Assembly (NCBI RefSeq): GCF_018614915.1
Contig: NZ_JAGGNU010000007.1
Span: 157,412 to 221,411 of the forward strand
Length of the DNA stretch: 64,000 nucleotides
Reading direction: 5' to 3'
Source: Variovorax paradoxus
GTDB taxonomy: Bacteria; Pseudomonadota; Gammaproteobacteria; Burkholderiales; Burkholderiaceae_C
Numbering within the stretch: position 1 is the first letter of the stretch; every line of letters begins with the position of its first letter. Shown piece by piece: positions 16,490 through 26,310 of the stretch. The notes beneath the pieces were generated by a model. It searched no databases. It worked only from the letters and a program-made list of their open reading frames with translations, and had not been told where the DNA came from. The position numbers and the translations under genes were made by a program.

Positions 16490-18036
16490 ACGAACAGACT
16501 CTTGTGCTGCTCGCGCAGCAAGGCCTTCTGCACCTTGCCCATCGCATTGCGCGGCAGTTCGGGCACGACGAAGCAGCGCTTCGGGATCTTGAAGTTGGCG
16601 AGCTTCTTCTTGAGCTCGCCCACGATCGCGTCGCCGTCCAGCGCCGCGCCGGGCTTCGGCGTGACGATGGCGACGCCGACTTCGCCGAAATCCGGATGCG
16701 GCACGCCCACGAGCGCGCTCTCGGCCACGCCATCCATCTCGTTGATGTAGGCCTCGATCTCGGCCGGGTAGACGTTGTAGCCGCCGCTGATGATCAGGTC
16801 CTTGCTGCGGCCCACGATGGCGACGTAGCCGAGCCCGTCGATCTTGCCGACATCGCCGGTCTTGAAATAGCCGTCGGCGGTGAACTCCTCGCGGGTCTTC
16901 TGGGGCATGCGCCAGTAGCCGACGAACACGTTGGGGCCGGCGACCTCGATGTGGCCGATCTCGTCGGTCGCGCAAGGCTCGCCCGCATCGTTGCGCACGC
17001 GAAGTTGCACGCCCGGCAAGGGGAAGCCCACTGTCCCGCCGCGCCGCTGACCCTGCACCGCGCTGTAGGGGTTGGAGCAAAGCATCGCGGTCTCGCTCAT
17101 GCCGTAGCGCTCCAGGATGGTGTGGCCGGTGCGCTCGCGCCAGGATTCGAAGGTCTCGATGAGAAGCGGCGCGGAACCGGCGATGAAGAGGCGCATGCTG
17201 CTGCAGGCCTCGCGCGTGAGGCCGGCTTCGGCCAGCATGCGCACGTAGAGCGTGGGCACACCCATGAAGACGGTGGCTTCCGGCAGCCGGGCCACCACGC
17301 GCTTGGGATCGAACTTGTTGAGCCAGATCATCCGGCTGCCGCTGATGAGCGCGCCGTGGATCGCGACGAAGAGGCCGTGCACGTGGAAGATCGGCAGTGC
17401 GTGGATCAGCACGTCGCCGTCGCCCTGCCCGCCGGTGTGCCAGCCCCAGTAGTCCTTCAGCACCTCGGCGTTGGAGCGCAGGTTGCGGTGCGTGAGCATC
17501 GCGCCCTTGCTGCGGCCGGTGGTGCCGCTGGTGTAGAGGATGGCGGCGAGATCGTCGTCCTTCTTCTGCGCGACTGTGTGGCGGTCGCTGCACTGGGCCG
17601 CGAGCTCGAGCAGGGTGCCGGTGCGGTCGTCGTCGAGCGTGAACACGTGGCGGGTGCCGGCCGCGTTCGCGATCGGTCCCACCCAGCCCGCGTTGGCGCT
17701 GCTGCAGACCACCACGGCCGGCTCGGCATTGCCGATGAAGTACTCGATCTCGGCGCCGCGGTAGGCGGTGTTGAGCGGCAGGAACACGTAGCCCGCGCGC
17801 AACGTCGCCAGATACAGCAGCATGGCCTCGACCGACTTCTCGACCTGCACCGCGATGCGGGCCCCCTTGTCGAGTTTCAGCGCATCGAGCAGGTTCGCGA
17901 TCATCGCGCTGGCGCGCTCCAGGTCGCGCCAGGAATAGAACAGGCGGTCGTCGGTCTCGACCGCGACGGCATCGAGGTCGGCCGGGAAAGCCGCACGCAG
18001 CGCGGCGTAGAGGTTGGCGTTGGTCGCTTCGGTCAT
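16486..18036 (-). CDS. matB: Malonyl-CoA synthetase
   Basis: AMP-forming ligase of 516 aa that activates malonate with CoA. Adenylation-core motifs: YTSGTTGRSKGAMLTH at about 166-181, ALPIFHVHGLF, YGMSETAMLCSNPY, TGDVGKIDGLGYVAIVGR and the C-terminal lysine motif LPRNAMGKVQKALLRE. Length and the SETAMLxSNPY sequence match MatB better than general acyl-CoA synthetases. Last gene of the malonate operon; its ATG overlaps the end of the enoyl-CoA hydratase gene. Confidence 0.9.
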   Translation of the reverse strand: MTEATNANLYAALRAAFPADLDAVAVETDDRLFYSWRDLERASAMIANLLDALKLDKGARIAVQVEKSVEAMLLYLATLRAGYVFLPLNTAYRGAEIEYFIGNAEPAVVVCSSANAGWVGPIANAAGTRHVFTLDDDRTGTLLELAAQCSDRHTVAQKKDDDLAAILYTSGTTGRSKGAMLTHRNLRSNAEVLKDYWGWHTGGQGDGDVLIHALPIFHVHGLFVAIHGALISGSRMIWLNKFDPKRVVARLPEATVFMGVPTLYVRMLAEAGLTREACSSMRLFIAGSAPLLIETFESWRERTGHTILERYGMSETAMLCSNPYSAVQGQRRGGTVGFPLPGVQLRVRNDAGEPCATDEIGHIEVAGPNVFVGYWRMPQKTREEFTADGYFKTGDVGKIDGLGYVAIVGRSKDLIISGGYNVYPAEIEAYINEMDGVAESALVGVPHPDFGEVGVAIVTPKPGAALDGDAIVGELKKKLANFKIPKRCFVVPELPRNAMGKVQKALLREQHKSLFV

Positions 18037-18797
18037 GGTCGGAAATCGGGTGTGCGCTTGGCAAGGAAGGCAGCGATGCCCTCGCGGTGCTCGGGTGAAT
18101 CGGCGTAGTCGTAGGCAGTGGCGAGCAGCCGGTCGACCGTGCCTGCCCCCAGTGTGCGCTTGTTGAGGCGCGCGGCCGCCGGCGCCAGCGCGGCGATGCG
18201 CTGCGCGTGCGCCAGCGCTTCTTCTGCAAGCTCGGCATCGGGCAGCACGCGCAGCAGGAAGCCGGCGTCGTAGAGGCGGGCTGCGCCGTGCACGCCGGCG
18301 GCCAGCAGCATGTCGCGCGCCAGCGTGTCGCCGACGGCGCTTCGCACCAGGGCCGCCTCGCGCGGCGCCATCGGAAAGCCCAGCTTCGCGATCGGTGCGC
18401 CGAATTTCGCCGATTCGGCGGCCAGGCGGATGTCGCAGCAGCTCGCGATCTCCAGGCCGGCGCCCATGCATGCGCCCTCGATCTGTGCGACGAGCGGCAG
18501 CTCGCAGGCCAGCATGGCGGCCAGGGCGCCCCAGACCTCGTTCTCGTGGAAGCCGCGCAGGCTGGCTTCGTCGAAGCGGAAGGACGGGTACTCGGAGATG
18601 TCGCCGCCGGCGCAGAAGGCGCCGCCCTCCCCGCGCACGATCACGCAGCGCGTGGCAGCGTCTCGCGCCAGCGCGTCCTCGAACACCGCGCGCAGCTCGC
18701 GCCACATCGCGCGCGACATGGCATTCAGCCGGCCGGCGCTGGCCAGCGTCACGAAGGCGATCGCGCCTTCGCGCACCAGCCGGACCGACGCCGTCAT
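18033..18797 (-). CDS. Enoyl-CoA hydratase/isomerase family protein
   Basis: Crotonase-fold protein of 254 aa. The oxyanion-hole segments are AFCAGGDISEYP (about 61-72) and IEGACMGAGLEIASCCDIRLA (about 105-125). The catalytic Glu positions of true hydratases are not clearly both present (FGAPIAKLGFPMAP in the second position). Its place between malonyl-CoA synthetase and the binding protein, with 4-bp overlaps on both sides, suggests a role in malonate or 3-hydroxyacyl-CoA processing, but the exact reaction is unknown. Confidence 0.88.
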   Translation of the reverse strand: MTASVRLVREGAIAFVTLASAGRLNAMSRAMWRELRAVFEDALARDAATRCVIVRGEGGAFCAGGDISEYPSFRFDEASLRGFHENEVWGALAAMLACELPLVAQIEGACMGAGLEIASCCDIRLAAESAKFGAPIAKLGFPMAPREAALVRSAVGDTLARDMLLAAGVHGAARLYDAGFLLRVLPDAELAEEALAHAQRIAALAPAAARLNKRTLGAGTVDRLLATAYDYADSPEHREGIAAFLAKRTPDFRP

Positions 18798-19780
18798 TCC
18801 AGCTTGGCGCCCGAGGCCTTCACCACGCCGGCCCAGCGCTTGACCTCGGAGTTCACGAAGGCGCCGTACGGCGCCATGGCGAGGGTCGGGATCTCGGCGC
18901 CGTTGTTGGCCCAGATTGCCTTCAGCTCGTCGGTGGCGAGCGCCTTCTTCATCTCGTCGACGATCTTCGCCTGCACGTCGGCCGGCGTGCCCTTCGGCGC
19001 CCACAGGCCGTACCAGGTGGTCACGGTGTAGTCCGGCAGGCCGACCTCGGCGGCGCTGGGCACGTCGGGGAAGGCGGGGTTGCGCTTGCTGCCTGCCATC
19101 ATGAGTGCCTTGATGCGGCCGGCCTTGATGTGCTGCGCCGAGGAGCCCAGGCCGTCGAACATGCAGTCGACGTTGCCGGCAATCAGGTCCTGCAGCGCCG
19201 GGCCTGCGCCGCGGTACGGGATGTGGGTGATGAAGGTGCCGGTCTGCAGCTTGAAGAGCTCGCCCGCCAGGTGGTGCGAAGTGCCGGCGCCGGCCGAGGC
19301 GTAGTTGAGCTTGCCGGGGTTCTTCTTGGCCTCGGCGACGAAGTCCTTGAGCGTGGTCGCGCTCACGCGCTTGGGGTTGACCACCACCACCTGCGGCACG
19401 CTCGCCAAGAGCATCAGCGGCACGAAATCCTTCTCGATGTCGTAGTCCAGCTTGGGGTAGACCGAGGGCGCGATCGCATGGTGGACCGCGCCCATGAAGA
19501 GCGTGTAGCCGTCCGGCTGCGCCTTGGCCGCGATGCTCGCACCCAGGGTGCCGCCGGCGCCGCCGCGGTTGTCGACGACCAGGGTCTGGCCGGAGATCTT
19601 CGAGAACTGCGCCGACAGCGGCCGCGCGAAGGCGTCGGTGCCGCCGCCGGCCGGGAACGGCACCACCATCGTCACCGGCTTGGCGGGCCAGCTCGCCTGG
19701 GCGCGTGCGCCACTGCCCAGAACGGCGGCCGTGGCCGCGGCCAGGCGCAATACGTCGCGCCGCTGAAAGCTTGGGGTCAT
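18794..19780 (-). CDS. TctC/Bug-family periplasmic solute-binding protein
   Basis: Extracytoplasmic binding protein of 328 aa of the large Bug family of Burkholderiales. Signal peptide of twin-arginine look ([23 protein letters not shown]) at residues 5-28. Family motifs: ITMVVPFPAGG-like VTMVVPFPAGGGTD, VVDNRGGAGGTLGA, GYTLFMG, and PYRGAGPALQDLIAGNVD with DxPSAAEVG-like PDVPSAAEVGLP. In this operon it most likely binds malonate or a related dicarboxylate; no TctA/TctB membrane partners are in the window. Confidence 0.92.
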   Translation of the reverse strand: MTPSFQRRDVLRLAAATAAVLGSGARAQASWPAKPVTMVVPFPAGGGTDAFARPLSAQFSKISGQTLVVDNRGGAGGTLGASIAAKAQPDGYTLFMGAVHHAIAPSVYPKLDYDIEKDFVPLMLLASVPQVVVVNPKRVSATTLKDFVAEAKKNPGKLNYASAGAGTSHHLAGELFKLQTGTFITHIPYRGAGPALQDLIAGNVDCMFDGLGSSAQHIKAGRIKALMMAGSKRNPAFPDVPSAAEVGLPDYTVTTWYGLWAPKGTPADVQAKIVDEMKKALATDELKAIWANNGAEIPTLAMAPYGAFVNSEVKRWAGVVKASGAKLE

Positions 19781-19818
19781 TGCTTCGTCTCCTGTGTTAT
19801 CGGGGAACCGTGCGGGCC

Positions 19819-21288
19819 TCAGCCCTTGAGAAAGAGATCGTCGACGTCGCCCGACACCGCGACCTTGCCCTGCGCGAGCAGGGCGCGGTGCTTGTCGAGC
19901 CGTTTCAGATCGTAGAGATAGTTGACCATCAGACCATAGGACTGCTTCAGCCCCTTGGGCGAGGGATCGCCGGCCCAGTTGAGCCGCTCCACCCGCGCGC
20001 CGTTGCCCAGGTGGAAGCGCGCCACCGGATCGACCGGCTGGCCCTCGGCGGTGGCTCGCCCGAGGTACTCGGCGGCGGCATTCAGCAGCAGCTGGCGCAC
20101 CGGCGACCTGGCATCGAGCGCGCTCGCCTCCTCGGCCGCCGCCAGCACGCGCTCGGCGGTGGGCGGCAGCGAGCCGATCGCGCGGCCCAGCTCGGCGGCT
20201 CGCTTGTCGTCCAGCCGCTCCACCAGGGAAACCGCGTTCTTGGCCAGCCAGCCGCGGAAGCCGGGGATCGGCGACAGCGTCGCAAAGGTCTTCAGCCGCG
20301 GCAACTCCTTCTGCAGCTCTTCGACCACGCGCTTGATCAGTGAATCGCCGAAGCTCACGCCGCGCAGGCCGTTCTGCGTGTTGCTGATCGAATAGAAGAT
20401 CGCGGTCGTCGCGCGCTCGTGCCTGACCGGCGCGGCGGCTTCGTCGAGCAGCGGCACGATGCCTTCGCTGATGTGGTCGACCAGCGCCACCTCGACGAAG
20501 ATCAGCGGCGTGTTGGGCAGGCGCGGATGGAAGAAGCCGTAGCAACGGCGATCGCTGTCGAGCCGGTTCTTGACGTCGGCCCAGCTCTTGATGTCGTGCA
20601 CCGCCTCGTACTGGATCAGCTTCTCGATCAGCGAGGCCGGCGAATCCCAGCTGATGCGGCGCAGGTCCAGGAAGGCGACGTCGAACCAGGTCGAGAACAG
20701 GTGCTCGAGCTCGGCATCGAGCGGCAGCAGGCGGCGGTCGCCCTTCAGGTGCGGCAGCAGCTCGGCGCGCAGGTCGACCAGGAAGCGCATACCGTCGGGA
20801 TCGATCGCAAAGCGCTGCAGCAAGCGCGCGCGCGGCGAGACCAGCGCGCGGCGCAGGTGCACTTCTGCCTGGGCCTCCTCGGACGTGCCCATGGCGGCCC
20901 CGTGGCGGTCGCGCGCCGTGCTGACCTTCTGCAGGTCGGGTGCGAAGCGCTCGCTCATGAGCAGCCAGACGTCGCGCCGCTCGTCGAGCTCGCGCCCGGC
21001 ATACCACTGCACGACCGCATGCGCGCGGCGTCCGGCCTCGACCTCGCTCACGCGCGGGTCGACCACCGCCTGCAATTCGGTGAGCGCGCGGCGCAGCGCC
21101 CGCGGCGCCAGCGCTTCCCCGTAGCGGCGCAGCGTGGCGTCCAGCCGCTCGGCCAGCGGGCGCGGGCCGACCGTGCCGGCCGCCTTGGGCGCCGACTTCG
21201 CCTTCGCCTCGGGCTTCTTGACTTCGGTGGCATCGCTGCCCGGTCGCAGGCGCGAGACGTTGCGGGTGATCCAGTCGCCGGCACTCAT
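19819..21288 (-). CDS. matA: Malonyl-CoA decarboxylase
   Basis: Enzyme of 489 aa converting malonyl-CoA to acetyl-CoA and CO2. Motifs of the MCD family: helical N-terminal domain, then FHPRLPNTPLIFVEVALVD, AIFYSISNTQNGLRGVSFGD (the SISN...GL segment), TLSPIPGFRGWL, and FHLGNGARVERLNWAGDPSPKG; the catalytic Ser and His are in these blocks. With matB it lets the cell grow on malonate via acetyl-CoA. ATG 21288 overlaps the matR stop by 4 bp. Confidence 0.93.
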   Translation of the reverse strand: MSAGDWITRNVSRLRPGSDATEVKKPEAKAKSAPKAAGTVGPRPLAERLDATLRRYGEALAPRALRRALTELQAVVDPRVSEVEAGRRAHAVVQWYAGRELDERRDVWLLMSERFAPDLQKVSTARDRHGAAMGTSEEAQAEVHLRRALVSPRARLLQRFAIDPDGMRFLVDLRAELLPHLKGDRRLLPLDAELEHLFSTWFDVAFLDLRRISWDSPASLIEKLIQYEAVHDIKSWADVKNRLDSDRRCYGFFHPRLPNTPLIFVEVALVDHISEGIVPLLDEAAAPVRHERATTAIFYSISNTQNGLRGVSFGDSLIKRVVEELQKELPRLKTFATLSPIPGFRGWLAKNAVSLVERLDDKRAAELGRAIGSLPPTAERVLAAAEEASALDARSPVRQLLLNAAAEYLGRATAEGQPVDPVARFHLGNGARVERLNWAGDPSPKGLKQSYGLMVNYLYDLKRLDKHRALLAQGKVAVSGDVDDLFLKG

Positions 21289-21953
21289 GAGATCAGCTTC
21301 GCTTTCTGTTGGAGCGCGACGGCCCGCAGGGCCTCGCGCTGGCGGTTCAGATGGGTGCGCATCGCGGCCTCGGCGCCGTCGCTGTCGCGCGCCTTGAGCG
21401 CGGCGAACACCGCGAGATGTTCGGACAGGCTCTGCTCGAGCCGTCCCGGCGCGTGCAGCTGCTGCAGGCGCGCGAGCTTCAGGATCTTGCGCAGGTCGCC
21501 GATCACCTGCGCCAGCCAGCGGTTGTCGGCCAGCATGATGATCGCCTCGTGGATCGCGAAGTTGGTCGCGTAGTACTCGTTGATGCGCTTGGCGCGCGCA
21601 TGCTTCGCCAGCTTGTCGTGCATGGCCTCGAGCGCCAGCAGCTCGGCATCGCTGGCGTTGCGCGCAGCCTGCCAGGCGCAGCGGCCCTCCAGCAGTGCGA
21701 TGACCGGGAAGATGTCGTCCAGGTCGCGCTGCGTGACCTCGGCCACGAAGCAGCCGCGCCTCGGCTCGTGGCGCAGCAGCCCTTCGGCCGTCAGCACCTT
21801 GAGCGCTTCGCGCAGCGGCGTGCGCGAGATCGAAAGCCGCTCGCACACCGCGGCCTCGTCCACGAAGCTGCCCGGCGCCAGCGTGCCGGCGAAGATCTCC
21901 TCGCGCAGCGTGGCGGCGACTTCGTCGTGCAGCGAGTTGTGGACCAGGCGCAT
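21285..21953 (-). CDS. matR: GntR-family (FCD domain) regulator of the malonate operon
   Basis: Regulator of 222 aa. N-terminal winged HTH at residues 5-70 (EVAATLREEIFAGTLAPGSFVDE, LSISRTPLREALKVLTAEGLL) and a C-terminal all-helical FCD ligand domain with the metal-site His/Asp positions (NFAIHEAII, LSEHLAVFAALKARD). First gene of the operon, so probably a malonate-responsive repressor that also controls itself through the palindrome 12 nt upstream. Confidence 0.9.
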   Translation of the reverse strand: MRLVHNSLHDEVAATLREEIFAGTLAPGSFVDEAAVCERLSISRTPLREALKVLTAEGLLRHEPRRGCFVAEVTQRDLDDIFPVIALLEGRCAWQAARNASDAELLALEAMHDKLAKHARAKRINEYYATNFAIHEAIIMLADNRWLAQVIGDLRKILKLARLQQLHAPGRLEQSLSEHLAVFAALKARDSDGAEAAMRTHLNRQREALRAVALQQKAKLIS

Positions 21954-21964
21954 GGTGATTTTCG

Positions 21965-21982
21965 ATAATTACGCGTAATTAT
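21965..21982. promoter_or_regulatory. Perfect 18-bp palindrome, likely MatR operator
   Basis: ATAATTACGCGTAATTAT is a perfect inverted repeat, very AT-rich for this genome, and lies 12 nt upstream of the matR start codon. Position and symmetry fit a GntR-family operator overlapping the operon promoter or 5' leader. Confidence 0.8.
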
Positions 21983-22048
21983 GAGAAGCGTTACAGCCGG
22001 TGCAAAGCATTTTCTGCCTCCGGAAATACCCTGCAGCGAAAAGTGTGC

Positions 22049-22879
22049 TCAGCCGCGCGCCGTCGCAGCCGGCACGCGCGCAGCAGGCGCGCTGGCGTAG
22101 AGCCAGATGCCGAACGCGATCATCGGCACGCACAGCCACTGCCCCATGCTCATGTTGAGCGCCAGCAGGCCCAGGAAATCGTCCGGCTCGCGGAAGTACT
22201 CGGCGATGAAGCGCATCAGCCCATAGCCGATCAGGAACACCGCCGACACGCGGCGCTCGCGCCGTTCGCGGCGTGCATAGAGCCAGAGGATGACGAAGAG
22301 CAGCAGGCCTTCGAGCAGGAACTGGTAGACCTGCGACGGGTGGCGCGGCAGCATCGATCCGCTCTGTGGAAATACCATGCCCCACGGCAGCTCGAGGCTG
22401 CTGAAGCGCCCCCACAGCTCCCCGTTGATGAAGTTGCCCACCCGCCCCGCTGCCAGCCCGGTGGGGACGCAGGGCGCGACGAAATCCATCAGCTGCCAGA
22501 AGGGCCGCGCGCGCGAACGCGCGAACCACGCCATCGCCGCGATCACGCCGAGCAGCCCGCCGTGAAAGCTCATGCCGCCCTGCCACACGAAGAAGATCTC
22601 GAGCGGGTGCGTGAGGTAGTAGCCGGGCTTGTAGAACAGGCAATAGCCGAGCCGGCCGCCGACGATCACGCCCATCACGCCGAGGAAGAGGATGTCCTCC
22701 AGGTCCTTGCGGGTCCAGGCGCCGGGCCCGGTGATGGAGCGGAAGGGCTCGTGCCGCAGCCGGCGCGTGCCGAGGAAGTAGAACAGCGCGAAGCCGGCCA
22801 GATAGGTCAGGCCATACCAGTGGATGGCGATCGGCCCGAGTTGGAGGGCGACCGGATTGATCTGCGGGTACATGAGCAT
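22049..22879 (-). CDS. lgt: Prolipoprotein diacylglyceryl transferase
   Basis: Integral membrane enzyme of 276 aa that adds diacylglycerol to the lipobox cysteine of prolipoproteins. It has seven or so hydrophobic helices, [18 protein letters not shown] near the N-terminus, [11 protein letters not shown], the signature [14 protein letters not shown] at about 145-158, and [15 protein letters not shown] 22879 gives the usual [16 protein letters not shown] start; ATG 22873 is also possible. It follows the LysR gene by 4 nt on the same strand. Confidence 0.95.
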   Translation of the reverse strand: MLMYPQINPVALQLGPIAIHWYGLTYLAGFALFYFLGTRRLRHEPFRSITGPGAWTRKDLEDILFLGVMGVIVGGRLGYCLFYKPGYYLTHPLEIFFVWQGGMSFHGGLLGVIAAMAWFARSRARPFWQLMDFVAPCVPTGLAAGRVGNFINGELWGRFSSLELPWGMVFPQSGSMLPRHPSQVYQFLLEGLLLFVILWLYARRERRERRVSAVFLIGYGLMRFIAEYFREPDDFLGLLALNMSMGQWLCVPMIAFGIWLYASAPAARVPAATARG

Positions 22880-22883
22880 CGGG

Positions 22884-23837
22884 CTATTGTGCCCATGGAT
22901 GTGACAGTCCCTGCGCCTGGACGAATCGCACGAAGCGCGCGAGCGCGGGGTTGTCGATGCCGCCCGGCCAGACCAGGCTGGTTTCGCAGCCCGGCAAGGC
23001 GGCGGCGGTCTTGCGCCGGCCGACCGCCGCGAACTCGGCCGCGGATCGGTAGACCACGCCGGCGCGCCGGAACTGCGTCACGCTCTGCGGCACCCAGGCC
23101 ACGCCGAGTCCGCCCCAGACCAGGTTCACGATGGTCTGCATCTGGATCGCCTCCTGCGCCACGCGCGGTGCGAGGCCGGCCGCGTGATAGAGCCCGAGGA
23201 TCGCGTCGTGCAACGAGGGCAGGATGCGGCGCGGAAAGATCACCAGCGGCTCGGCCAGCACCTCGGCCAGCGGCAGCTTCGGCACCCGGGCGAGCGCGTG
23301 CTTCGCAGGCAGCGCCAGCACCAGCGGCTCCTCGGACACCGCGAGCCGCTCCAGCCCGGGCGGCGCGAAGCCGGGCGAATGCAGCATCAGCCCGGCATCG
23401 ATCTCGCCGCGCGCAAAGGCTTCGAGCTGCACGTCGCCGGTGGCCTCGACCAGTTCCAGCGCGACCTCGGGGCAACGCGCGCGAAATTCGCGCACCCAGG
23501 CCGGCAGGCGCTCGAAGCCGATGGTCGAGACGAAGGCGAGCCGCACGCGCCCCACTTCGCCGGCCGCTGCCGCCCGCGCGCGCGCCGGCAGCGCCTGCGC
23601 GCGCGCCAGCAGCTCGCGCACCTCGGGCAAGAGCGCCTCGCCCGCGGGCGTGAGGGCCACGCGGCGCCGGGTGCGGTCGAACAGCAGCACCCCCAATGTT
23701 TTCTCGAGCTGCGCGATGGCCTGCGTGACCGGCGGCTGCGTCATGTGCAGGCGCACGGCGGCGCGGCCGAAATGCAGCTCCTCGGCCACCGCGAGGAATT
23801 GGCGCCAGGCACGCAGGTCGATCCAGGCTTCTTTCAT
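22884..23837 (-). CDS. LysR-family regulator divergent from ilvD
   Basis: LysR-type regulator of 317 aa. HTH at residues 7-66 ([44 protein letters not shown]). The effector domain begins near residue 93 ([17 protein letters not shown]). It is transcribed away from ilvD across a 97-bp intergenic region, the typical LysR arrangement, so control of ilvD is plausible. It also reads into lgt with a 4-nt gap. Confidence 0.92.
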   Translation of the reverse strand: MKEAWIDLRAWRQFLAVAEELHFGRAAVRLHMTQPPVTQAIAQLEKTLGVLLFDRTRRRVALTPAGEALLPEVRELLARAQALPARARAAAAGEVGRVRLAFVSTIGFERLPAWVREFRARCPEVALELVEATGDVQLEAFARGEIDAGLMLHSPGFAPPGLERLAVSEEPLVLALPAKHALARVPKLPLAEVLAEPLVIFPRRILPSLHDAILGLYHAAGLAPRVAQEAIQMQTIVNLVWGGLGVAWVPQSVTQFRRAGVVYRSAAEFAAVGRRKTAAALPGCETSLVWPGGIDNPALARFVRFVQAQGLSHPWAQ

Positions 23838-23934
23838 ATGCCGAGCATATCAATCAGGGTTGAAATTCGGATTGGAAGCAATCAGTCAATCGTCCGATAC
23901 TTGGCTTCCCCCGATCCGCAACACGAGAGAGACC
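23838..23934. promoter_or_regulatory. Divergent LysR/ilvD promoter region
   Basis: 97 bp between two divergent genes. It contains several T-N11-A type imperfect dyads (around ATCAATCAGGGTTGAAAT and CAATCAGTCAATCGTCCG), as expected for LysR binding. No single site stands out. Confidence 0.45.
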
Positions 23935-25629
23935 ATGGCCAACCCACCGATCAAGATCAACAGCCGCAGCGCCAACATCGTCGAAGGCAAGTCGCGCGCG
24001 CCCAACCGCTCGATGTTCTACGCCATGGGCTACGAGGAAGGCGATTTCAAGAAGCCGATGGTCGGCGTGGCCAACGGCCACAGCACCATCACGCCCTGCA
24101 ACTCGGGCCTGCAGAAGCTGGCCGACGCCGCGATCGCCGGCATCGAGGAAGCCGGCGGCAATGCGCAGGTCTTCGGCACGCCGACCATCTCCGACGGCAT
24201 GGCGATGGGCACCGAGGGCATGAAGTACTCGCTGGTGAGCCGCGAGGTCATCTCGGACTGCATCGAGACCTGCGTGGGCGGCCAGTGGATGGACGGCGTG
24301 CTGGTGGTCGGCGGCTGCGACAAGAACATGCCCGGCGGCCTGATGGGCATGCTGCGCGCCAACGTGCCGGCCATCTTCGTCTACGGCGGCACCATCCTGC
24401 CCGGCAGGTACAAGGGCCAGGACCTGAACATCGTCAGCGTGTTCGAGGCGGTCGGCCAGAACGCCGCCGGCAACCTGAGCGACGAGGACCTGAAGCAGAT
24501 CGAGATGCGCGCCATCCCCGGCACCGGCTCCTGCGGCGGCATGTACACCGCCAACACCATGAGCTCGGCCTTCGAGGCGCTCGGCATCTCGCTGCCCTAC
24601 TCGTCGACCATGGCCAACCCGCACGACGAGAAGGCCAACTCGGCCAAGGAATCGGCCAAGGTGCTGATCGAGGCGATCAAGAAGGACATCAAGCCGCGCG
24701 ACATCGTGACCAAGAAGGCGATCGAGAACGCGGTCGCGGTGATCATGGCCACCGGCGGCTCGACCAACGCGGTGCTGCACTTCCTGGCCATTGCGCACGC
24801 GGCGGGCGTGGAATGGTCGATCGACGACTTCGAGCGCATGCGCAAGAAGGTGCCGGTGCTGTGCGACCTCAAGCCCAGCGGCAAGTACCTCGCGGTCGAC
24901 CTGCACCAGGCCGGCGGCATCCCGCAGGTGATGAAGATCCTGCTGAACGCGGGCCTCCTGCACGGCGACTGCATCACGATCAGCGGCCAGACCATCGCCG
25001 AGGTGCTGAAGGACGTGCCCGACCAGCCGCGTGCCGACCAGGACGTGATCCGCCCGATCACGAACCCGATGTACGCCGAAGGCCACCTGGCGATCCTCAA
25101 GGGCAACCTGTCGCCCGAGGGCGCGGTGGCCAAGATCACGGGCCTGAAGAACCCGGTCATCACCGGCCCGGCGCGCGTGTTCGACGACGAGCAATCGGCG
25201 CTGCAGGCCATCCTCGACGGCAGGATCTTGGCCGGCGACGTGATGGTGCTGCGCTACCTGGGCCCCAAGGGCGGCCCCGGCATGCCGGAGATGCTGGCCC
25301 CCACCGGTGCGCTGATCGGCGCCGGCCTGGGCGAGAGCGTGGGCCTCATCACCGACGGCCGCTTCTCGGGCGGCACCTGGGGCATGGTGGTCGGCCACGT
25401 GGCGCCCGAAGCGGCGGCGGGCGGCACCATCGCCTTCGTCAACGAGGGCGACTCGATCACCATCGACGCCCACGAGCTGAAGCTGGAGCTCAACGTGCCC
25501 GAGGCCGAGATCGCGAAGCGCCGCGAAGGCTGGAAGGCGCCGGCGCCGCGCTACACGCGCGGCGTGCAAGCCAAGTTCGCGTTCAACGCATCGAGCGCGA
25601 GCTCGGGTGCGGTGCTCGACAAATACTGA
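23935..25629 (+). CDS. ilvD: Dihydroxy-acid dehydratase
   Basis: Fe-S dehydratase of 564 aa making 2-oxoacids for valine, leucine and isoleucine synthesis. Cluster and active-site segments are present: [53 protein letters not shown], and [23 protein letters not shown] 23935 follows ACGAGAGAGACC. Length agrees with the short (about 560 aa) bacterial form, which tends to carry a [2Fe-2S] cluster; that last point is family knowledge. Confidence 0.96.
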   Translation: MANPPIKINSRSANIVEGKSRAPNRSMFYAMGYEEGDFKKPMVGVANGHSTITPCNSGLQKLADAAIAGIEEAGGNAQVFGTPTISDGMAMGTEGMKYSLVSREVISDCIETCVGGQWMDGVLVVGGCDKNMPGGLMGMLRANVPAIFVYGGTILPGRYKGQDLNIVSVFEAVGQNAAGNLSDEDLKQIEMRAIPGTGSCGGMYTANTMSSAFEALGISLPYSSTMANPHDEKANSAKESAKVLIEAIKKDIKPRDIVTKKAIENAVAVIMATGGSTNAVLHFLAIAHAAGVEWSIDDFERMRKKVPVLCDLKPSGKYLAVDLHQAGGIPQVMKILLNAGLLHGDCITISGQTIAEVLKDVPDQPRADQDVIRPITNPMYAEGHLAILKGNLSPEGAVAKITGLKNPVITGPARVFDDEQSALQAILDGRILAGDVMVLRYLGPKGGPGMPEMLAPTGALIGAGLGESVGLITDGRFSGGTWGMVVGHVAPEAAAGGTIAFVNEGDSITIDAHELKLELNVPEAEIAKRREGWKAPAPRYTRGVQAKFAFNASSASSGAVLDKY

Positions 25630-25893
25630 TCATCGTCCGCCGCGGCGGCGGCGATTGGAGCGGCTGGTCAGAAGGCCCAGGTTGCTGCGCTGGCGGTCGA
25701 TGCGGTCCTGCCGGCGCACGTTTTCGCGCTCGACGACCCTGCGCTTGGTGTAGCCCGACCAGTCGGCCCAGGCCCACCAGGCGGCGGCCAGCGCGAAGGG
25801 GATCAGCACGATCCACCAGTCCCACTGGGCCACGAAGCCGACTTCGAAGTATTTGAGGGCCACACCGAGAAGGCCCAGCAACAGAAACCACAT
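25630..25893 (-). CDS. Small Trp-rich membrane protein
   Basis: Protein of 87 aa: MWFLLLGLLGVALKYFEVG, a second hydrophobic segment rich in Trp (WDWWIVLIPFALAAAWWAWADWSGY), then a basic tail (RRRRGGR). This matches the small Trp-rich protein family of Burkholderiales (TIGR04438-like). Function unknown. It converges on ilvD with no bases between the two stop codons. Confidence 0.82.
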   Translation of the reverse strand: MWFLLLGLLGVALKYFEVGFVAQWDWWIVLIPFALAAAWWAWADWSGYTKRRVVERENVRRQDRIDRQRSNLGLLTSRSNRRRRGGR

Positions 25894-25998
25894 ACAGAAT
25901 CCCTCCGGTTGTCCAGGCCCGCATCGCGGCGGACCGTGCACCGCGCTACCTACAATCGCGTTGGATCGACTTTAACGCACCCACGCGACAAGGACCCC

Positions 25999-26304
25999 AT
26001 GAAAAGAGCGCTTCTGCTGGCCGCCCTGGGCCTGGCCTGTTCTGCACCTGCCCTCGCCGACCTGGCGCTGGCCACCTCGAAGAACTGCATGAGCTGCCAC
26101 GCGGTCGACCGCAAGATCCTCGGACCTTCGTTCAAGGACATCGCGGCCAAGTACAAGGACAACAAGGGTGCCGCCGACATGCTCGCCGGCAAGGTCATCA
26201 AGGGCGGCTCGGGTGTCTGGGGCCAGGTGCCGATGCCCGCCAACAACCAGGTCAGCGAAGCAGATGCGAAGAAGCTGGTGACCTGGATCCTGTCGACCAA
26301 ATAA
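25999..26304 (+). CDS. Class I cytochrome c (c551/c552 type)
   Basis: Periplasmic cytochrome of 101 aa. Signal peptide residues 1-20 (LLLAALGLACSAPALA). Haem-binding CMSCH at residues 29-33 and the distal Met in GQVPMPANN at about 78. The order C-x2-CH, then KVIKGGSGVWGQVPMPAN, then VSEADAKKLVTWILS is that of the c551-family electron carriers. It donates or accepts electrons in the periplasm; the partner is unknown. Confidence 0.93.
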   Translation: MKRALLLAALGLACSAPALADLALATSKNCMSCHAVDRKILGPSFKDIAAKYKDNKGAADMLAGKVIKGGSGVWGQVPMPANNQVSEADAKKLVTWILSTK

Positions 26305-26310
26305 GAGCGC

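Noticed and set aside
16504..18108. 534-codon plus-strand frame opposite matB
   Set aside because: Same kind of GC-driven antisense frame; it would also cover the matB/enoyl-CoA hydratase junction, which makes no sense as a gene.
23854..25569. 571-codon frame antisense to ilvD
   Set aside because: His/Val/Asp/Ala-rich antisense product with no domain; ilvD on the other strand is unambiguous.
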